Positions 1 through 7,739 of a DNA stretch of 64,000 bases are shown here, one piece after another (position 1 is the stretch's first letter; every line of letters starts with the position of its first letter). The stretch spans positions 6,072 to 70,071 of the forward strand of contig QWII01000126.1 in the NCBI GenBank assembly GCA_021405325.1, in the 5' to 3' direction. This DNA comes from Caldilinea sp. CFX5 (GTDB lineage Bacteria > Chloroflexota > Anaerolineae > Caldilineales > Caldilineaceae). Made by a program: the position numbers and the translations under genes. Below the pieces are notes generated by a model. It did not search any database. It was given only the letters and a program-made list of their open reading frames with translations, and was not told the origin of the DNA.

Positions 1-1196
1 AAACTTCCTTTGGCACGTACCGCAACCCGACCAGTATGGACGCCTTTGTTTTTGCCGGTTGGGACAATCGCCCGGACAATATCGCCCGTCTGAAAGCCCT
101 TGACAATGCGGTTTTGCTTTGCCCCTGTGCGCGGAAAACCGTACTTGTCCGGTCGGCACATTTGCCTGGACTGCCTACCAACGGCTTTGATTACCAGCGG
201 CTTTTGTTCTGGGCAAAGACTGACCGATTGCCCAGACTGGCCGACGCAAGCGGCGTCGATCCAGTGGGCTTTAGGATAGCCGTTGGTTGTGCGGTTAAAC
301 TTTGTCCGACCGCCCGTTCCAATTTCGACGGGTAAACCAGTTGCATCAAACATCCGCCAGACAGCCCAACGGACAGAGTTAACCGCGCTGGCGTCTTTTA
401 GCGGCTTCTTGGCAAGGGCTTGCACGCCGGGATGACCAAACTCAGCAGCGGTTTGATTGCCCTTGCGCTGATTGCAACCATGACAAGCCAGACAGAGATT
501 ACTCACTCGGCTGGAACCGCCCCGGCTTTTCGGCGTGATATGTTCGATCTCTAGCGGGATGTCGGTACTCCCGCAATAGCAGCACTTCCGGTCAAACTTT
601 TCGAGAAGATATTCCCGCACTTCGTAGCCTTGCAATTCGCCTTGCTGATATTCAACGCCGCTAATTTCTGCATCCTGCATGAGTTGGGTATCGAATTGCA
701 CCAATTCCATGCTGATCGACTGGACATTGCACAGCTTGAGAAAGCGTACTAGCCACGTTTGTAGGTTGTTGACCCGACTCTGCAAGGATGGCGCTAACCA
801 ACCCTTTGGGTCGCACCCAGGGGGTTCCCGCCTCCGGGCGCGGTTGTTGAATCGCGGTTGGCGATAGCGGGTTTTGCGCTGGCGTCTACCGCGGCGAATT
901 GCACGGCGGCTTTCTAGCGCGTTCTTGATCTGTTGCCCGCGGTGTTCCAGTTCAGCCGCAAAGACAACCGTATCGCCCTGGACTAATGCAAGGCCGGTTG
1001 TCTTACTGCCGGGGTCAACCTTGACGGTGACAGGGGCCGGTTCTGCATCTGGCTTGGCTTCCTTCAAAATTATAGTGAAGGGAAATCTACGATAGACCGC
1101 GGCTTTTCCGTCGTCTAGCATTTGACGCGCTCGCACTGGCCGGCATGGCGTTAGCGGTCTCTTGTTCGTATCTAGTACAAAAACTCGGTTCGGCAT
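1..1196 (-). CDS. iscB: IscB RNA-guided HNH/RuvC endonuclease (3' end beyond window)
   Basis: IscB is the transposon-encoded ancestor of Cas9; it uses an omega RNA to cut DNA next to a short adjacent motif. I translated this frame by hand from ATG at 1196. It stays open for 398 codons to the window edge. In order it shows: an N-terminal PLMP-like domain (start MPNRVFVLDTNKRPL); RuvC-I at 59-68 (KVDPGSKTTG, catalytic Asp61); an Arg-rich bridge helix at about 97-125; RuvC-II (SMELVQF, Glu164); an HNH domain at about 205-247 with CYCG, EIEHI (His219), SNL (Asn233) and ACHGCN; RuvC-III (AHWIDAACV, His311 and Asp314); and the start of the C-terminal target-motif-binding region. All catalytic residues are present, so the enzyme looks active. 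An unusual short insertion (PPGCDPKG) lies just after the bridge helix. Typical IscB is about 400-450 residues, so little should be missing. Confidence 0.93.
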   Translation of the reverse strand, partial: MPNRVFVLDTNKRPLTPCRPVRARQMLDDGKAAVYRRFPFTIILKEAKPDAEPAPVTVKVDPGSKTTGLALVQGDTVVFAAELEHRGQQIKNALESRRAIRRGRRQRKTRYRQPRFNNRARRREPPGCDPKGWLAPSLQSRVNNLQTWLVRFLKLCNVQSISMELVQFDTQLMQDAEISGVEYQQGELQGYEVREYLLEKFDRKCCYCGSTDIPLEIEHITPKSRGGSSRVSNLCLACHGCNQRKGNQTAAEFGHPGVQALAKKPLKDASAVNSVRWAVWRMFDATGLPVEIGTGGRTKFNRTTNGYPKAHWIDAACVGQSGQSVSLCPEQKPLVIKAVGRQSRQMCRPDKYGFPRTGAKQNRIVKGFQTGDIVRAIVPTGKNKGVHTGRVAVRAKGS

Positions 1197-1447
1197 TGAT
1201 AGCCTTTCAGCCCTTGCGGGCGTAATGTTCCCCTCGGAAATGGTAGAAAAGCTTTTTGCATCCAACACACTGTTGTCTTCCCAAAGACCTCGCTTAATGT
1301 TGGACAGCAGAGCCAGAAGCTAGGGCGTCACCGCTGGGTGCTATGACCTTTCTAACGTAGCTTTCGCTGATCCTGGTAAATTACTTTGCGGCTGAAGCGC
1401 TCGAACTTTTAGGTTTTTCTAAAAGCCCACGTGCTTCAGCCGTGGGA
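1197..1447 (-). ncRNA. Omega RNA / HEARO RNA region of IscB
   Basis: In IscB elements the region just upstream of the gene encodes the omega RNA (first described as HEARO RNA). Its 5' end carries the guide, copied from DNA flanking the element. The 250 bp here have no ORF but are rich in pairing. CGGCTGAAGC and GCTTCAGCCG (1389-1398 with 1433-1442) enclose a CTTTTAG/CTAAAAG hairpin (1406-1425), and a competing CCCACG/CGTGGG hairpin overlaps them. Near the iscB start lies a GCCCGCAAGGGC hairpin. The guide would lie at about 1447-1462, which covers the last codons and stop of the AhpD-like gene. Boundaries are inferred. Confidence 0.65.
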
Positions 1448-1450
1448 TAT

Positions 1451-2035
1451 TTACGATTGACGTGTAGTTGCCACCGGCTCGCCCAACGTTTGCATTAAGC
1501 GATTGGCCCAAGCGAACATGGCGGTGGCGTGGGTGAGATCGAGGATTTCCTGGTCGGTCAACCCCAACTGGCGCAAGGGGGTGAGATCGTCGCTGGTCAA
1601 AGCTGAGGGGGCGCGGGTCAATTTGACGGCGAAGTCCACAATGGCCCGTTCCCGTGGCGGCAATCCAGCTTCGACGCCTTCGGCGATCAGCCGTTGCATG
1701 ATTTCCGGGCGTTTGGTTAATTGAATATAGCGCTGGATGTGGACAGATGCACAGTAGACGCAACCATTGACCCGTGAAACTGCCACCGCCGCCAACTCGC
1801 GATCCGCTCGTGGCAACCCTCTGGGGCCATACATAATGGCATTGTAGAGCCGCGACCGCTCCCGTAGCACATCGACATCACGCACCAGCAGCAGATAGTA
1901 TGGCGACGTTTTGGCTGTGGGAGTGCTTTCTTCCAGCACGGCGATCTGTGCGGGCGTTGCCGTTTCCAGGGCAATCGGGTCAAGCCAGGCGCGCCAATCG
2001 ACGGGGTCAGCGGTAAATTTGAGTTTCTCTGCCAT
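1451..2035 (-). CDS. AhpD-like carboxymuconolactone decarboxylase (CMD) family protein, peroxidase-related
   Basis: This 194-residue protein carries the AhpD/CMD fold with the redox motif CVYCASVH (Cys-x-x-Cys followed by His) at about residues 91-98 and an upstream acidic residue in the RELAAVAVS helix. AhpD proteins use this CxxC pair to reduce peroxides or relay electrons. It resembles the alkylhydroperoxidase family that TIGRFAM names after Avi_7169, usually paired with a second CMD protein. That partner lies just upstream, and the two genes share TAATG at 2035, so they are translationally coupled (GGAGG in front). The IscB element lies immediately behind its stop codon. Confidence 0.85.
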   Translation of the reverse strand: MAEKLKFTADPVDWRAWLDPIALETATPAQIAVLEESTPTAKTSPYYLLLVRDVDVLRERSRLYNAIMYGPRGLPRADRELAAVAVSRVNGCVYCASVHIQRYIQLTKRPEIMQRLIAEGVEAGLPPRERAIVDFAVKLTRAPSALTSDDLTPLRQLGLTDQEILDLTHATAMFAWANRLMQTLGEPVATTRQS

Positions 2036-2550
2036 TATGCCTCCTCCGCCAAAACGGTTAATACTGTCAGCGTGCGCACCTGGAAACTGAGAAAGGCGAT
2101 CAGTTGCGAAAGGGTGACAATCGCCGTGACACTCAGCCCGCTGGCTTGCAATGCGGCCAAATCGGCTGGGGTGGCGGCGCCGGGGGTGCGTGTCACCAGA
2201 TCGACATGGCGCATGATGGCTGTCGTGCGGGGGTCCAGGGTGACGCTGCGGTCACGTTGTTCGAGAAGGGCCACCTGTTCCGGTGTAACGCCCAGCGCCG
2301 CCAGTAGTTGCCGGTAGTGCGCCAAGAGGGTCGGGGTGGCGTTCAAGGCCGCCACCCGCAACGCCACCTGGGCGCGCTCAACCGCCGTCAGGTCAGCCGT
2401 ATCAGCCGGTGCAAAAAGTTTCTCATAGCTACCCTGCGTGTGGCGCACCACCTCCGGTCGCAACGCCCGAACTCCCGCTAATGGTGAGTCCGCGGCCAGT
2501 CCCGCAAGCTGGTTCATCAGATCAAGGGCGCCGACTTCCTCTTGAGCCAT
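2035..2550 (-). CDS. CMD domain protein, Avi_7170-like partner
   Basis: This 171-residue protein resembles the CMD proteins that accompany AhpD-like enzymes. It lacks the CxxC redox pair, so it is probably a non-catalytic or differently acting partner. I place the start at ATG 2550 (MAQEEVG) because AAAGGAAG lies 6 nt upstream; a start 11 codons further up has no ribosome site. It overlaps the downstream CMD gene by one base (TAATG). Together with the flavin oxidoreductase at 3747-4757 it matches a known gene set (LLM monooxygenase of the KPN_01858 type plus two CMD proteins) whose substrate is unknown to me. Confidence 0.8.
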   Translation of the reverse strand: MAQEEVGALDLMNQLAGLAADSPLAGVRALRPEVVRHTQGSYEKLFAPADTADLTAVERAQVALRVAALNATPTLLAHYRQLLAALGVTPEQVALLEQRDRSVTLDPRTTAIMRHVDLVTRTPGAATPADLAALQASGLSVTAIVTLSQLIAFLSFQVRTLTVLTVLAEEA

Positions 2551-2580
2551 TCGTGCTTCCTTTCTATGCAATGGTGGGAA

Positions 2581-2638
2581 CACAACAACGGATTTAGGAA
2601 GGAACGGATTTTTGTTCCTTCCTAAATCCGTTGTTGTG
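2581..2638. terminator. 25-bp perfect inverted repeat between CMD and thioredoxin genes
   Basis: Arms at 2581-2605 and 2614-2638 are perfectly complementary around an 8-nt loop. The hairpin lies 10 bp behind the thioredoxin/SelW gene and ahead of the CMD pair, all on the minus strand. It could end or attenuate transcription. There is no clear run of U after the stem on the minus strand, so a pure intrinsic terminator is uncertain. Confidence 0.55.
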
Positions 2639-2648
2639 TGTTGTGTCC

Positions 2649-3572
2649 TTACGCCAACCGTTCGCGCACTGCTTGTAGGATCGTTTCTGATTCGGGAAAG
2701 CCGCCGTCGCGGTACATGGAATGGACCAGATCGCCATTGACGACCACATCAAAAGTGCCATCTTGCCACGGGATCAGTTCAATGGCGGCCAGATCATAGG
2801 TGAAAGCGTGCATCAACGCGCTGGTCAATTCAAGCGTTTGCGGTTCGTATCCACAAGAGGCGCAATAGGTGATGCTGACTTTGGCCTGGCTGCGACGCGT
2901 GGGCGCGGCGCCGTTGCTGTGACCATTGACCGCCGTCGGGACGCTGGCTACATTGGTGGCGACCGCGGGGGCAACACCCTTTTCGATCAACTTGCGGAGA
3001 TCACGGATCACCTCCCGGTCGGCGAAGGCGCGATGCTCTTCGCGGAAGGCGCCATAGGCCTGCATCAACCGATTGCGCGCTTCCTCAGGATATTGCCCAA
3101 AGGGGGTGTCCGGCGGGACATCTTTGAGGATGGGGTCGGTGGCGAAGAGGTGTTCGCGCATCTCCGCTTGCATCTTGCTAATGACTGCCGGGCGCTCGAT
3201 CCAGTGACCAAGCTCCTGGAAGTTGGGATCAGAGACCACAAAGACCGGAATTGAGCGGAATTGCCCCTCTTTCAGATATTGATCCATAATGTCCAGATTT
3301 TGGTCACGTAGGAAAATGCGTACATCCAGCTTGCCGCTCGCTTCCGCCATGCGCCCCAACACCGGCAGGTTGTTGATCACATCGCCACACCAATCCTCGG
3401 CCAGCACCAGCACATGAAATGGCGCCGGCAATTGGCTAAAAAAGGCCAGATCAGATGGTTCCAGCACAACGGCCGCTTCATTGGCCAACAAGCGCTCCTG
3501 GTTGCGCGTCATCTGCGCCTTGTATTCGGCATAGGTTTGCCCTTGGGCAAACCGCTCCTTTGTTACAGCCAT
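2649..3572 (-). CDS. Thioredoxin-like protein fused to a SelW/Rdx-type domain
   Basis: A 307-residue two-domain redox protein. The N-terminal half (about 20-160) is a thioredoxin fold of the Thioredoxin_9 type, with EDWCGD at 59-64 (one cysteine, Cys62) and the cis-proline loop RSIPVFVV. A low-complexity linker (about 205-230) leads to a C-terminal SelT/SelW/SelH-like domain (232-307) with YCASCGYEPQ, that is Cys237 and Cys240; in animals the second Cys is selenocysteine. The start has GAAAGGAA upstream. It sits between the luciferase-like oxidoreductase and the two CMD proteins, all on the minus strand, so it may supply or take electrons in that set. The fusion is uncommon. Confidence 0.8.
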   Translation of the reverse strand: MAVTKERFAQGQTYAEYKAQMTRNQERLLANEAAVVLEPSDLAFFSQLPAPFHVLVLAEDWCGDVINNLPVLGRMAEASGKLDVRIFLRDQNLDIMDQYLKEGQFRSIPVFVVSDPNFQELGHWIERPAVISKMQAEMREHLFATDPILKDVPPDTPFGQYPEEARNRLMQAYGAFREEHRAFADREVIRDLRKLIEKGVAPAVATNVASVPTAVNGHSNGAAPTRRSQAKVSITYCASCGYEPQTLELTSALMHAFTYDLAAIELIPWQDGTFDVVVNGDLVHSMYRDGGFPESETILQAVRERLA

Positions 3573-3746
3573 GACACTTTCCTTTCAAGGTCTTTTGGTA
3601 AATTGGCAAAAAATTGAATAACCTATGTTTCAGGAGATTGAGAGATAAAGAGGTTGAGAGATTCTAAGCAACAATCGCTCAATCGCTGTATCTCTTTATT
3701 ATTGGTTCATTATGCCGTTGTTTCGTCTCTTTGAATGCAGGGGTTC

Positions 3747-4757
3747 TCACGGTGACGCCGCTGGTTGGGGATGCCAGCCAAGCGCCGGCGCGATCCGGGT
3801 GGCGATCGCTTCCAACATTTGAATCGACTGGGCTAACGGCGGTTTGACAGGATTGAATTGAAGGATCAAATCGGTGGTATAGGGCAAAACACGGTCGGTT
3901 GCTAAGGTTGCGGCGACCTCTTCAGGATGACCATACGCAATGTGCATCCGCTGGCAGTAGCCTGCCAGGTCGAGACCGGGCGGCAGGTTGCCCTGTTTAA
4001 CCATCAGTTCAGCCGATTGCATCACACCGGTGCGCAATTCACGCAGCGCCGTTGCCCGGTCGGTTGCCGGATAAACACCGCGGGAAAGGCCAATGCGCGG
4101 TGGTGTTGGTCGACCGCGCCAACTCGCCCTGTACGCGTCAGCGACCGGCAGTTGGACGAGATCGGTTGGCTCGGCGTGACCCCAGGCGGCGCGCGCCAGC
4201 ATCAACCCGACTCCTTGTTGCCCAACATACTCGGCGCCACGAACACTCAAAGCACTCTGCCAGAGCCGGTCGATCAGAGTCGGCGCCGGCGGTTGGAGCC
4301 GTTGACCGCTCTGTCCTAAGGGCTCGCCGCGCAAGGCTTGTTGGAGAAGCTGTAAACCTTCGGTGGTTAGCGCGTGGCGTCTGGCCGTATCGACGCCGAA
4401 CGCTTGAAATTCCGCGGCATCACCACCGCTGCCAACGCCTAATTCGAGCCGGCCATTGCTCAATGCATCGACCACGGCAGCATCTTCCGCCACGCGCAAA
4501 GGATGCTCTAAGGGCAAAATGACAATGGAGGTGCCAAGGCGTAGACGACGCGTCCGTTCGGCGGCGACGGCCAGGAAGGGAAAGGGCGAGGGCAGACAAC
4601 CACTCCGTTCCTTGAAGTGATGTTGGGCGACCCAGACCACATCAAAGCCCAGTTGGTCGGCGGCGACAAAGAGGTCTAAGGTTTCTTGATAGATCCGGCG
4701 TGGATCATCAGCGCCTTCCAGATGGGTTAAAAAACCGAGGCGGAAGGGTTGATTCAT
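3747..4757 (-). CDS. LLM-class flavin-dependent oxidoreductase (luciferase-like)
   Basis: A 336-residue bacterial luciferase-like TIM-barrel protein expected to use reduced FMN or F420. It begins with a typical strand (RLGFLTHLEGADD) and shows FDVVWVAQHHF, RLRLGTSIVILPLEHPLRVAED, and GRLELGVGSGGDAAEFQAFG, all conserved LLM motifs. It is closest in character to the KPN_01858-type putative monooxygenases that sit beside CMD protein pairs, as here. The start has AGGGGAG upstream. A 170-bp gap with direct copies of a GAGAGAT motif separates it from the thioredoxin gene. The substrate is not deducible. Confidence 0.85.
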   Translation of the reverse strand: MNQPFRLGFLTHLEGADDPRRIYQETLDLFVAADQLGFDVVWVAQHHFKERSGCLPSPFPFLAVAAERTRRLRLGTSIVILPLEHPLRVAEDAAVVDALSNGRLELGVGSGGDAAEFQAFGVDTARRHALTTEGLQLLQQALRGEPLGQSGQRLQPPAPTLIDRLWQSALSVRGAEYVGQQGVGLMLARAAWGHAEPTDLVQLPVADAYRASWRGRPTPPRIGLSRGVYPATDRATALRELRTGVMQSAELMVKQGNLPPGLDLAGYCQRMHIAYGHPEEVAATLATDRVLPYTTDLILQFNPVKPPLAQSIQMLEAIATRIAPALGWHPQPAASP

Positions 4758-5501
4758 GAGTTGGCTCCCCTGTGGTCAAAACGCGACCAGCAACGCGACA
4801 GCAGAACGCTGTCTTGTCTATGATAGCCGATAACAGTGGGAATGCCAATCCGCCTTTATGAAGTGGGAACACCTATAATCATGAAAAGCAGATTTTGATC
4901 AAAGATTACGCAAATTTCACAGATTTTTCTAGGTGTCAATCTGCGTAATCTTTGATGATGTACAGAATCAGGGTTGTAGGGAAAATTGTGCTGTGGTTTT
5001 CGTAACTGCTCAGGTGCGTGGCACTGGTCAGGAGTAGATTGTTCATCCTACGATTGTTTGACCAGTGCCGCGCACCTGAGGCTGAGTAGTTACTGGTTTT
5101 CTATGAATAGCCGGACCCTCTGCTGGTAGCGGACCGTTTTACTGGGCCAATCAGTTCCCGGTCGGCAGCGTTACTTCGTTTTGCGCCTGTCACTAAAACG
5201 GGGAACCCAGACGCTCCAAATATTCATGCGAATTTTGCTTGCTGTGTGCATGGGTGGTCTCCTCTGGTTTATTTTGCAGTTCTGCTGTTGGTTGCCTGCA
5301 TTGTAATGGTTTCTGCCGCTTTTGGCTGTCCGCTACACGACAGCTTACCTGTGCGCTACCGCACAGGTCGGAATGACAAGGGGCAAGAATTCCATCAATC
5401 GGCAGAGGTGGCGCCGGTAAGGTTTGACTATAATAGAGGCCAACCCGTTGATTTACCTCCCTTGGCCGGCCCTTGACCGGCTACGGCAACAGGAGATGCC
5501 C
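4758..5501. other. Long intergenic region with three hairpins and a -10-like box
   Basis: No convincing gene is seen here. It holds ATCAAAGATTACGCA with its complement (4896-4957), a large hairpin framed by GTAACTGCT and AGTAGTTAC (5002-5092, listed separately), and a small hairpin ACCTGTGCG/CGCACAGGT near 5346-5367. A TATAAT box lies at about 5430, some 70 bp before the phospholipase D-like start, and could be its promoter, though no good -35 box is visible. A 76-codon ORF at 5246-5476 was not accepted. Confidence 0.5.
5002..5092. repeat. GTAACT-framed palindrome, copy A
   Basis: Arms of 20 bp (5011-5030 and 5059-5078, one wobble position) surround a 28-nt loop. The outer ends are GTAACTGCT (5002-5010) and AGTAGTTAC. 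Copies with the same outer frame but unrelated arms occur near 9801-9866 and 53872-53928. Confidence 0.7.
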
Positions 5502-7511
5502 ATGTTACTCTGCCACTGGTTGCGCAACCTGCGCTGGCTGATTGCGTTTGCACTTTTTATTGGTTGGCTCGGTTATCATCTGCTGGCGGCGCAACCACGC
5601 CCAGCCTTTAGTGCAACGCCACCACAACATACGCAAGTCGCCGGCATTCCGTTGACCACCACCCTGCCTGCCCAACTTTTTCTTCCCTTCGTTGCTGGTC
5701 GGCCCCCGGCGCGGCTGGTCATCGCCGCCGCCCACATCGACAGCGTGATCAGCGGTGAAGGTGACGAAGCGATTCTGCTCTGGAATATTGGCGGCGCCAG
5801 TCAGGCATTGGCCGGCTGGCAACTCGCCACGCTGACGCGCCAGAGTACCTTTCCGCTCACCAGTACACTCACCCTGGCGCCGGGAGAACGGCTCTGGTGC
5901 GCCGCCGCGGCTGTCACCTTTGCCCACTCCTTTGGCGAAGCGCCGGCCTGTGAATGGGCGGAAGATAGCGATCCTGCCGTTCCCAATTTGACCGGTAAGT
6001 TGTCGTTGACCAATGGCGGCGGCCACCTCTACTTGCGCAACGCTCAGGGTGAAACAGTGGATACCTTGATCTATGGCAACAGTACACAACCGGCGACCGG
6101 GTGGACCGGCGCCGCTGCGCAGATTTACACGCGTGGCGATGTGGTGACAGAAGGACAGATCTGGCAACGCAAGCGCAACCCCATCACCGGGTGGCCGCTC
6201 GATAGCAATCGCGCCAGCGACTGGGCCGGCGATCTAGCCGATCTACGGTGGGGCCGCCAGGCGCGTCTGCCAGGGTGGCTGGGCTGGACGCCGTCCGAAT
6301 TGGCGCGCCCCCAAGATGGAATTGCCACCGCGAATGTAACTGTTGCCGTCGGCCCCGAAGGGCTATATCAACCGCTGGCGGCGCTATTGGCGAGTGCAAC
6401 CACCACGCTCGACTTGAGTCTCTATACCCTGGAACATCGCGATCTGGCTCAGCTCATCGCCGATGCGGCGCGCCGGGGTGTACGGGTTCGTTTGCTGCTG
6501 GAAGGTAGTCCGCCCGGCGGGATCAGCGATTTGCAGAAGTGGTGTGTGGCAACCATTGCCGGCGCCGGCGCCGAGGTGCGTTATCTAGCGGCCGCCCCCG
6601 GCGCGCCCAACGGCTACCGGCCGCGCTACCGTTTCTTCCATGCCAAATATGGCGTGATCGACGGACAACGTGTCTTTAATGGGACCGAGAATTTCACCTA
6701 TGATGCCATGCCCGTGGCGACGGATCGACCGGTTGGCGGTCGGCGCGGCTTCTACTTGCTCACCGATGCGCCGCCGGTCGTCACTGCGCTGCAACGGCTC
6801 TTTGCCTATGATTGGGCGCCGGAGCGTTTTCTCGATCTCCACCCTTTCGACCCCAGCCATGCCAAGTATGGCGGTCCGCCGGCTGATTTTATCTGGCCGC
6901 CGACACCCGTTTATACCGTCACGGTGTCACCCTTTCGTGATGCTGTCACCATCAACGCAACAGCGCAATTCACTGTCGTCAGTACACCGGAAAACGCCAT
7001 GCGCCCCGATGCCGGCCTTCACGCCTTGCTGGCCCAAGCCGGCGCCGGCGATGAAATTTTGGTGATACAGCTCTATGAACACAAGAACTGGGGTGATAGC
7101 GTGAGTAACCCGGTCGCCGATCCGAACCCACGCTTACAAGCGATGATCGACGCCGCGCGCCGGGGCGCACGAGTGCGTATCCTACTGGACAGTTTTTTCG
7201 ATGAGCCGGAGGCGATTCGCAGCAACCGCGCCACGGTCGATTATGTCCGCGCCCTGGCCAAAGCCGAAGGGCTGGACATCGATGCCCGCACCGGCAACCC
7301 AACCCTCGGTGGCATTCATGCCAAGGTCGTGTTGGTGCGGCTAGGTGATCGCTACTGGTCAGCGGTGGGCAGTCTCAATGGCGGCGAGATTAGTCACAAG
7401 CTGAATCGGGAAGTTGTCGTTATCACCGATGTGACGGCTGTCTACCAACGGTTAGCCGAGGTGTTTGCCTGGGATTGGGTAAGCGGTGCTGTTGCAACGG
7501 TGCAACAGTAG
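5502..7511 (+). CDS. Exported phospholipase D-like protein with lamin-tail-like domain
   Basis: A 669-residue protein. It begins with one membrane segment (about residues 8-30), then a lamin-tail-like beta domain (about 80-200, GDEAILLWNIGG), then two phospholipase D modules. The first HKD motif is intact (HAKYGVID near residue 380, followed by NGTENFT). The second is altered: HAKVVLVRLGD near residue 606 lacks Asp at the usual place but keeps GSLNGG. PLD-superfamily enzymes hydrolyse or transfer phosphodiesters. I choose ATG 5502 because AGGAG lies 6 nt upstream; the longer frame from 5424 would bury the membrane segment behind 26 odd residues. It stands alone between palindromic gaps. The substrate (lipid or nucleic acid) is unknown. 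Confidence 0.8.
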   Translation: MLLCHWLRNLRWLIAFALFIGWLGYHLLAAQPRPAFSATPPQHTQVAGIPLTTTLPAQLFLPFVAGRPPARLVIAAAHIDSVISGEGDEAILLWNIGGASQALAGWQLATLTRQSTFPLTSTLTLAPGERLWCAAAAVTFAHSFGEAPACEWAEDSDPAVPNLTGKLSLTNGGGHLYLRNAQGETVDTLIYGNSTQPATGWTGAAAQIYTRGDVVTEGQIWQRKRNPITGWPLDSNRASDWAGDLADLRWGRQARLPGWLGWTPSELARPQDGIATANVTVAVGPEGLYQPLAALLASATTTLDLSLYTLEHRDLAQLIADAARRGVRVRLLLEGSPPGGISDLQKWCVATIAGAGAEVRYLAAAPGAPNGYRPRYRFFHAKYGVIDGQRVFNGTENFTYDAMPVATDRPVGGRRGFYLLTDAPPVVTALQRLFAYDWAPERFLDLHPFDPSHAKYGGPPADFIWPPTPVYTVTVSPFRDAVTINATAQFTVVSTPENAMRPDAGLHALLAQAGAGDEILVIQLYEHKNWGDSVSNPVADPNPRLQAMIDAARRGARVRILLDSFFDEPEAIRSNRATVDYVRALAKAEGLDIDARTGNPTLGGIHAKVVLVRLGDRYWSAVGSLNGGEISHKLNREVVVITDVTAVYQRLAEVFAWDWVSGAVATVQQ

Positions 7512-7739
7512 GGTTTTGCGCGGTAGTAAAGACTGATGAAGGTTAGGAACTTGTCACGCCGGCGGCGATGACCTACAGTTACCGCTTTATTTTCGTAACG
7601 TTCATTAGTCTTCGCGACGCCGCGAAGACTAATGGGAGTTAGGAATTTGTTTCGGTAATCGTAGGTGCGGTTTGTAACCGCACGGTTCCCAGGGAGCAAG
7701 TGCGGTTACAAACCGCACCTTAATGTTCATAAGTCTTTA
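7512..7739. repeat. Composite dispersed repeat, copy 1
   Basis: This gap is a mosaic of repeated blocks. These are CTTGTCACGCCGGCGGCGAT (about 7550-7569), a TACCG...CGTAACGTTCATTAG block (about 7579-7610), a CTTCGCGACGCCGCGAAG hairpin (about 7610-7627), and a GTGCGGTT inverted repeat (7661-7720). The same blocks recur in another order at about 46360-46665, and the GTGCGGTT part recurs at 41851-41913. A partial TACCGATTTATTT block lies near 32550. It contains no ORF and is MITE-like or REP-like. Confidence 0.7.

Larger units (their letters stand above)
1..1447 (-). mobile_element. IscB-type IS200/IS605-superfamily element, 5' part only
   Basis: An iscB gene and its upstream RNA region form one end of an insertion element that runs off the left edge. 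The outer end carries a short palindrome, CCCACG (1426-1431) and CGTGGG (1441-1446), of the kind seen at the ends of IS200/IS605 elements. This lies 4 bp from the stop codon of the neighbouring AhpD-like gene (1451-1453), so the element seems to have landed just behind that gene without breaking it. No TnpA transposase is visible; it could lie outside the window or act in trans. The exact end is inferred, not proven. Confidence 0.7.

Noticed and set aside
36..335. 99-residue plus-strand ORF at the left edge, and further plus-strand ORFs at 679-867 and 874-1095.
   Set aside because: They are antisense shadows of the iscB frame, which is open through the whole region with recognised catalytic motifs.
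5246..5476. 76-residue ORF before the phospholipase D-like gene.
   Set aside because: No ribosome site or recognisable domain, and it overlaps the likely promoter region and hairpins.
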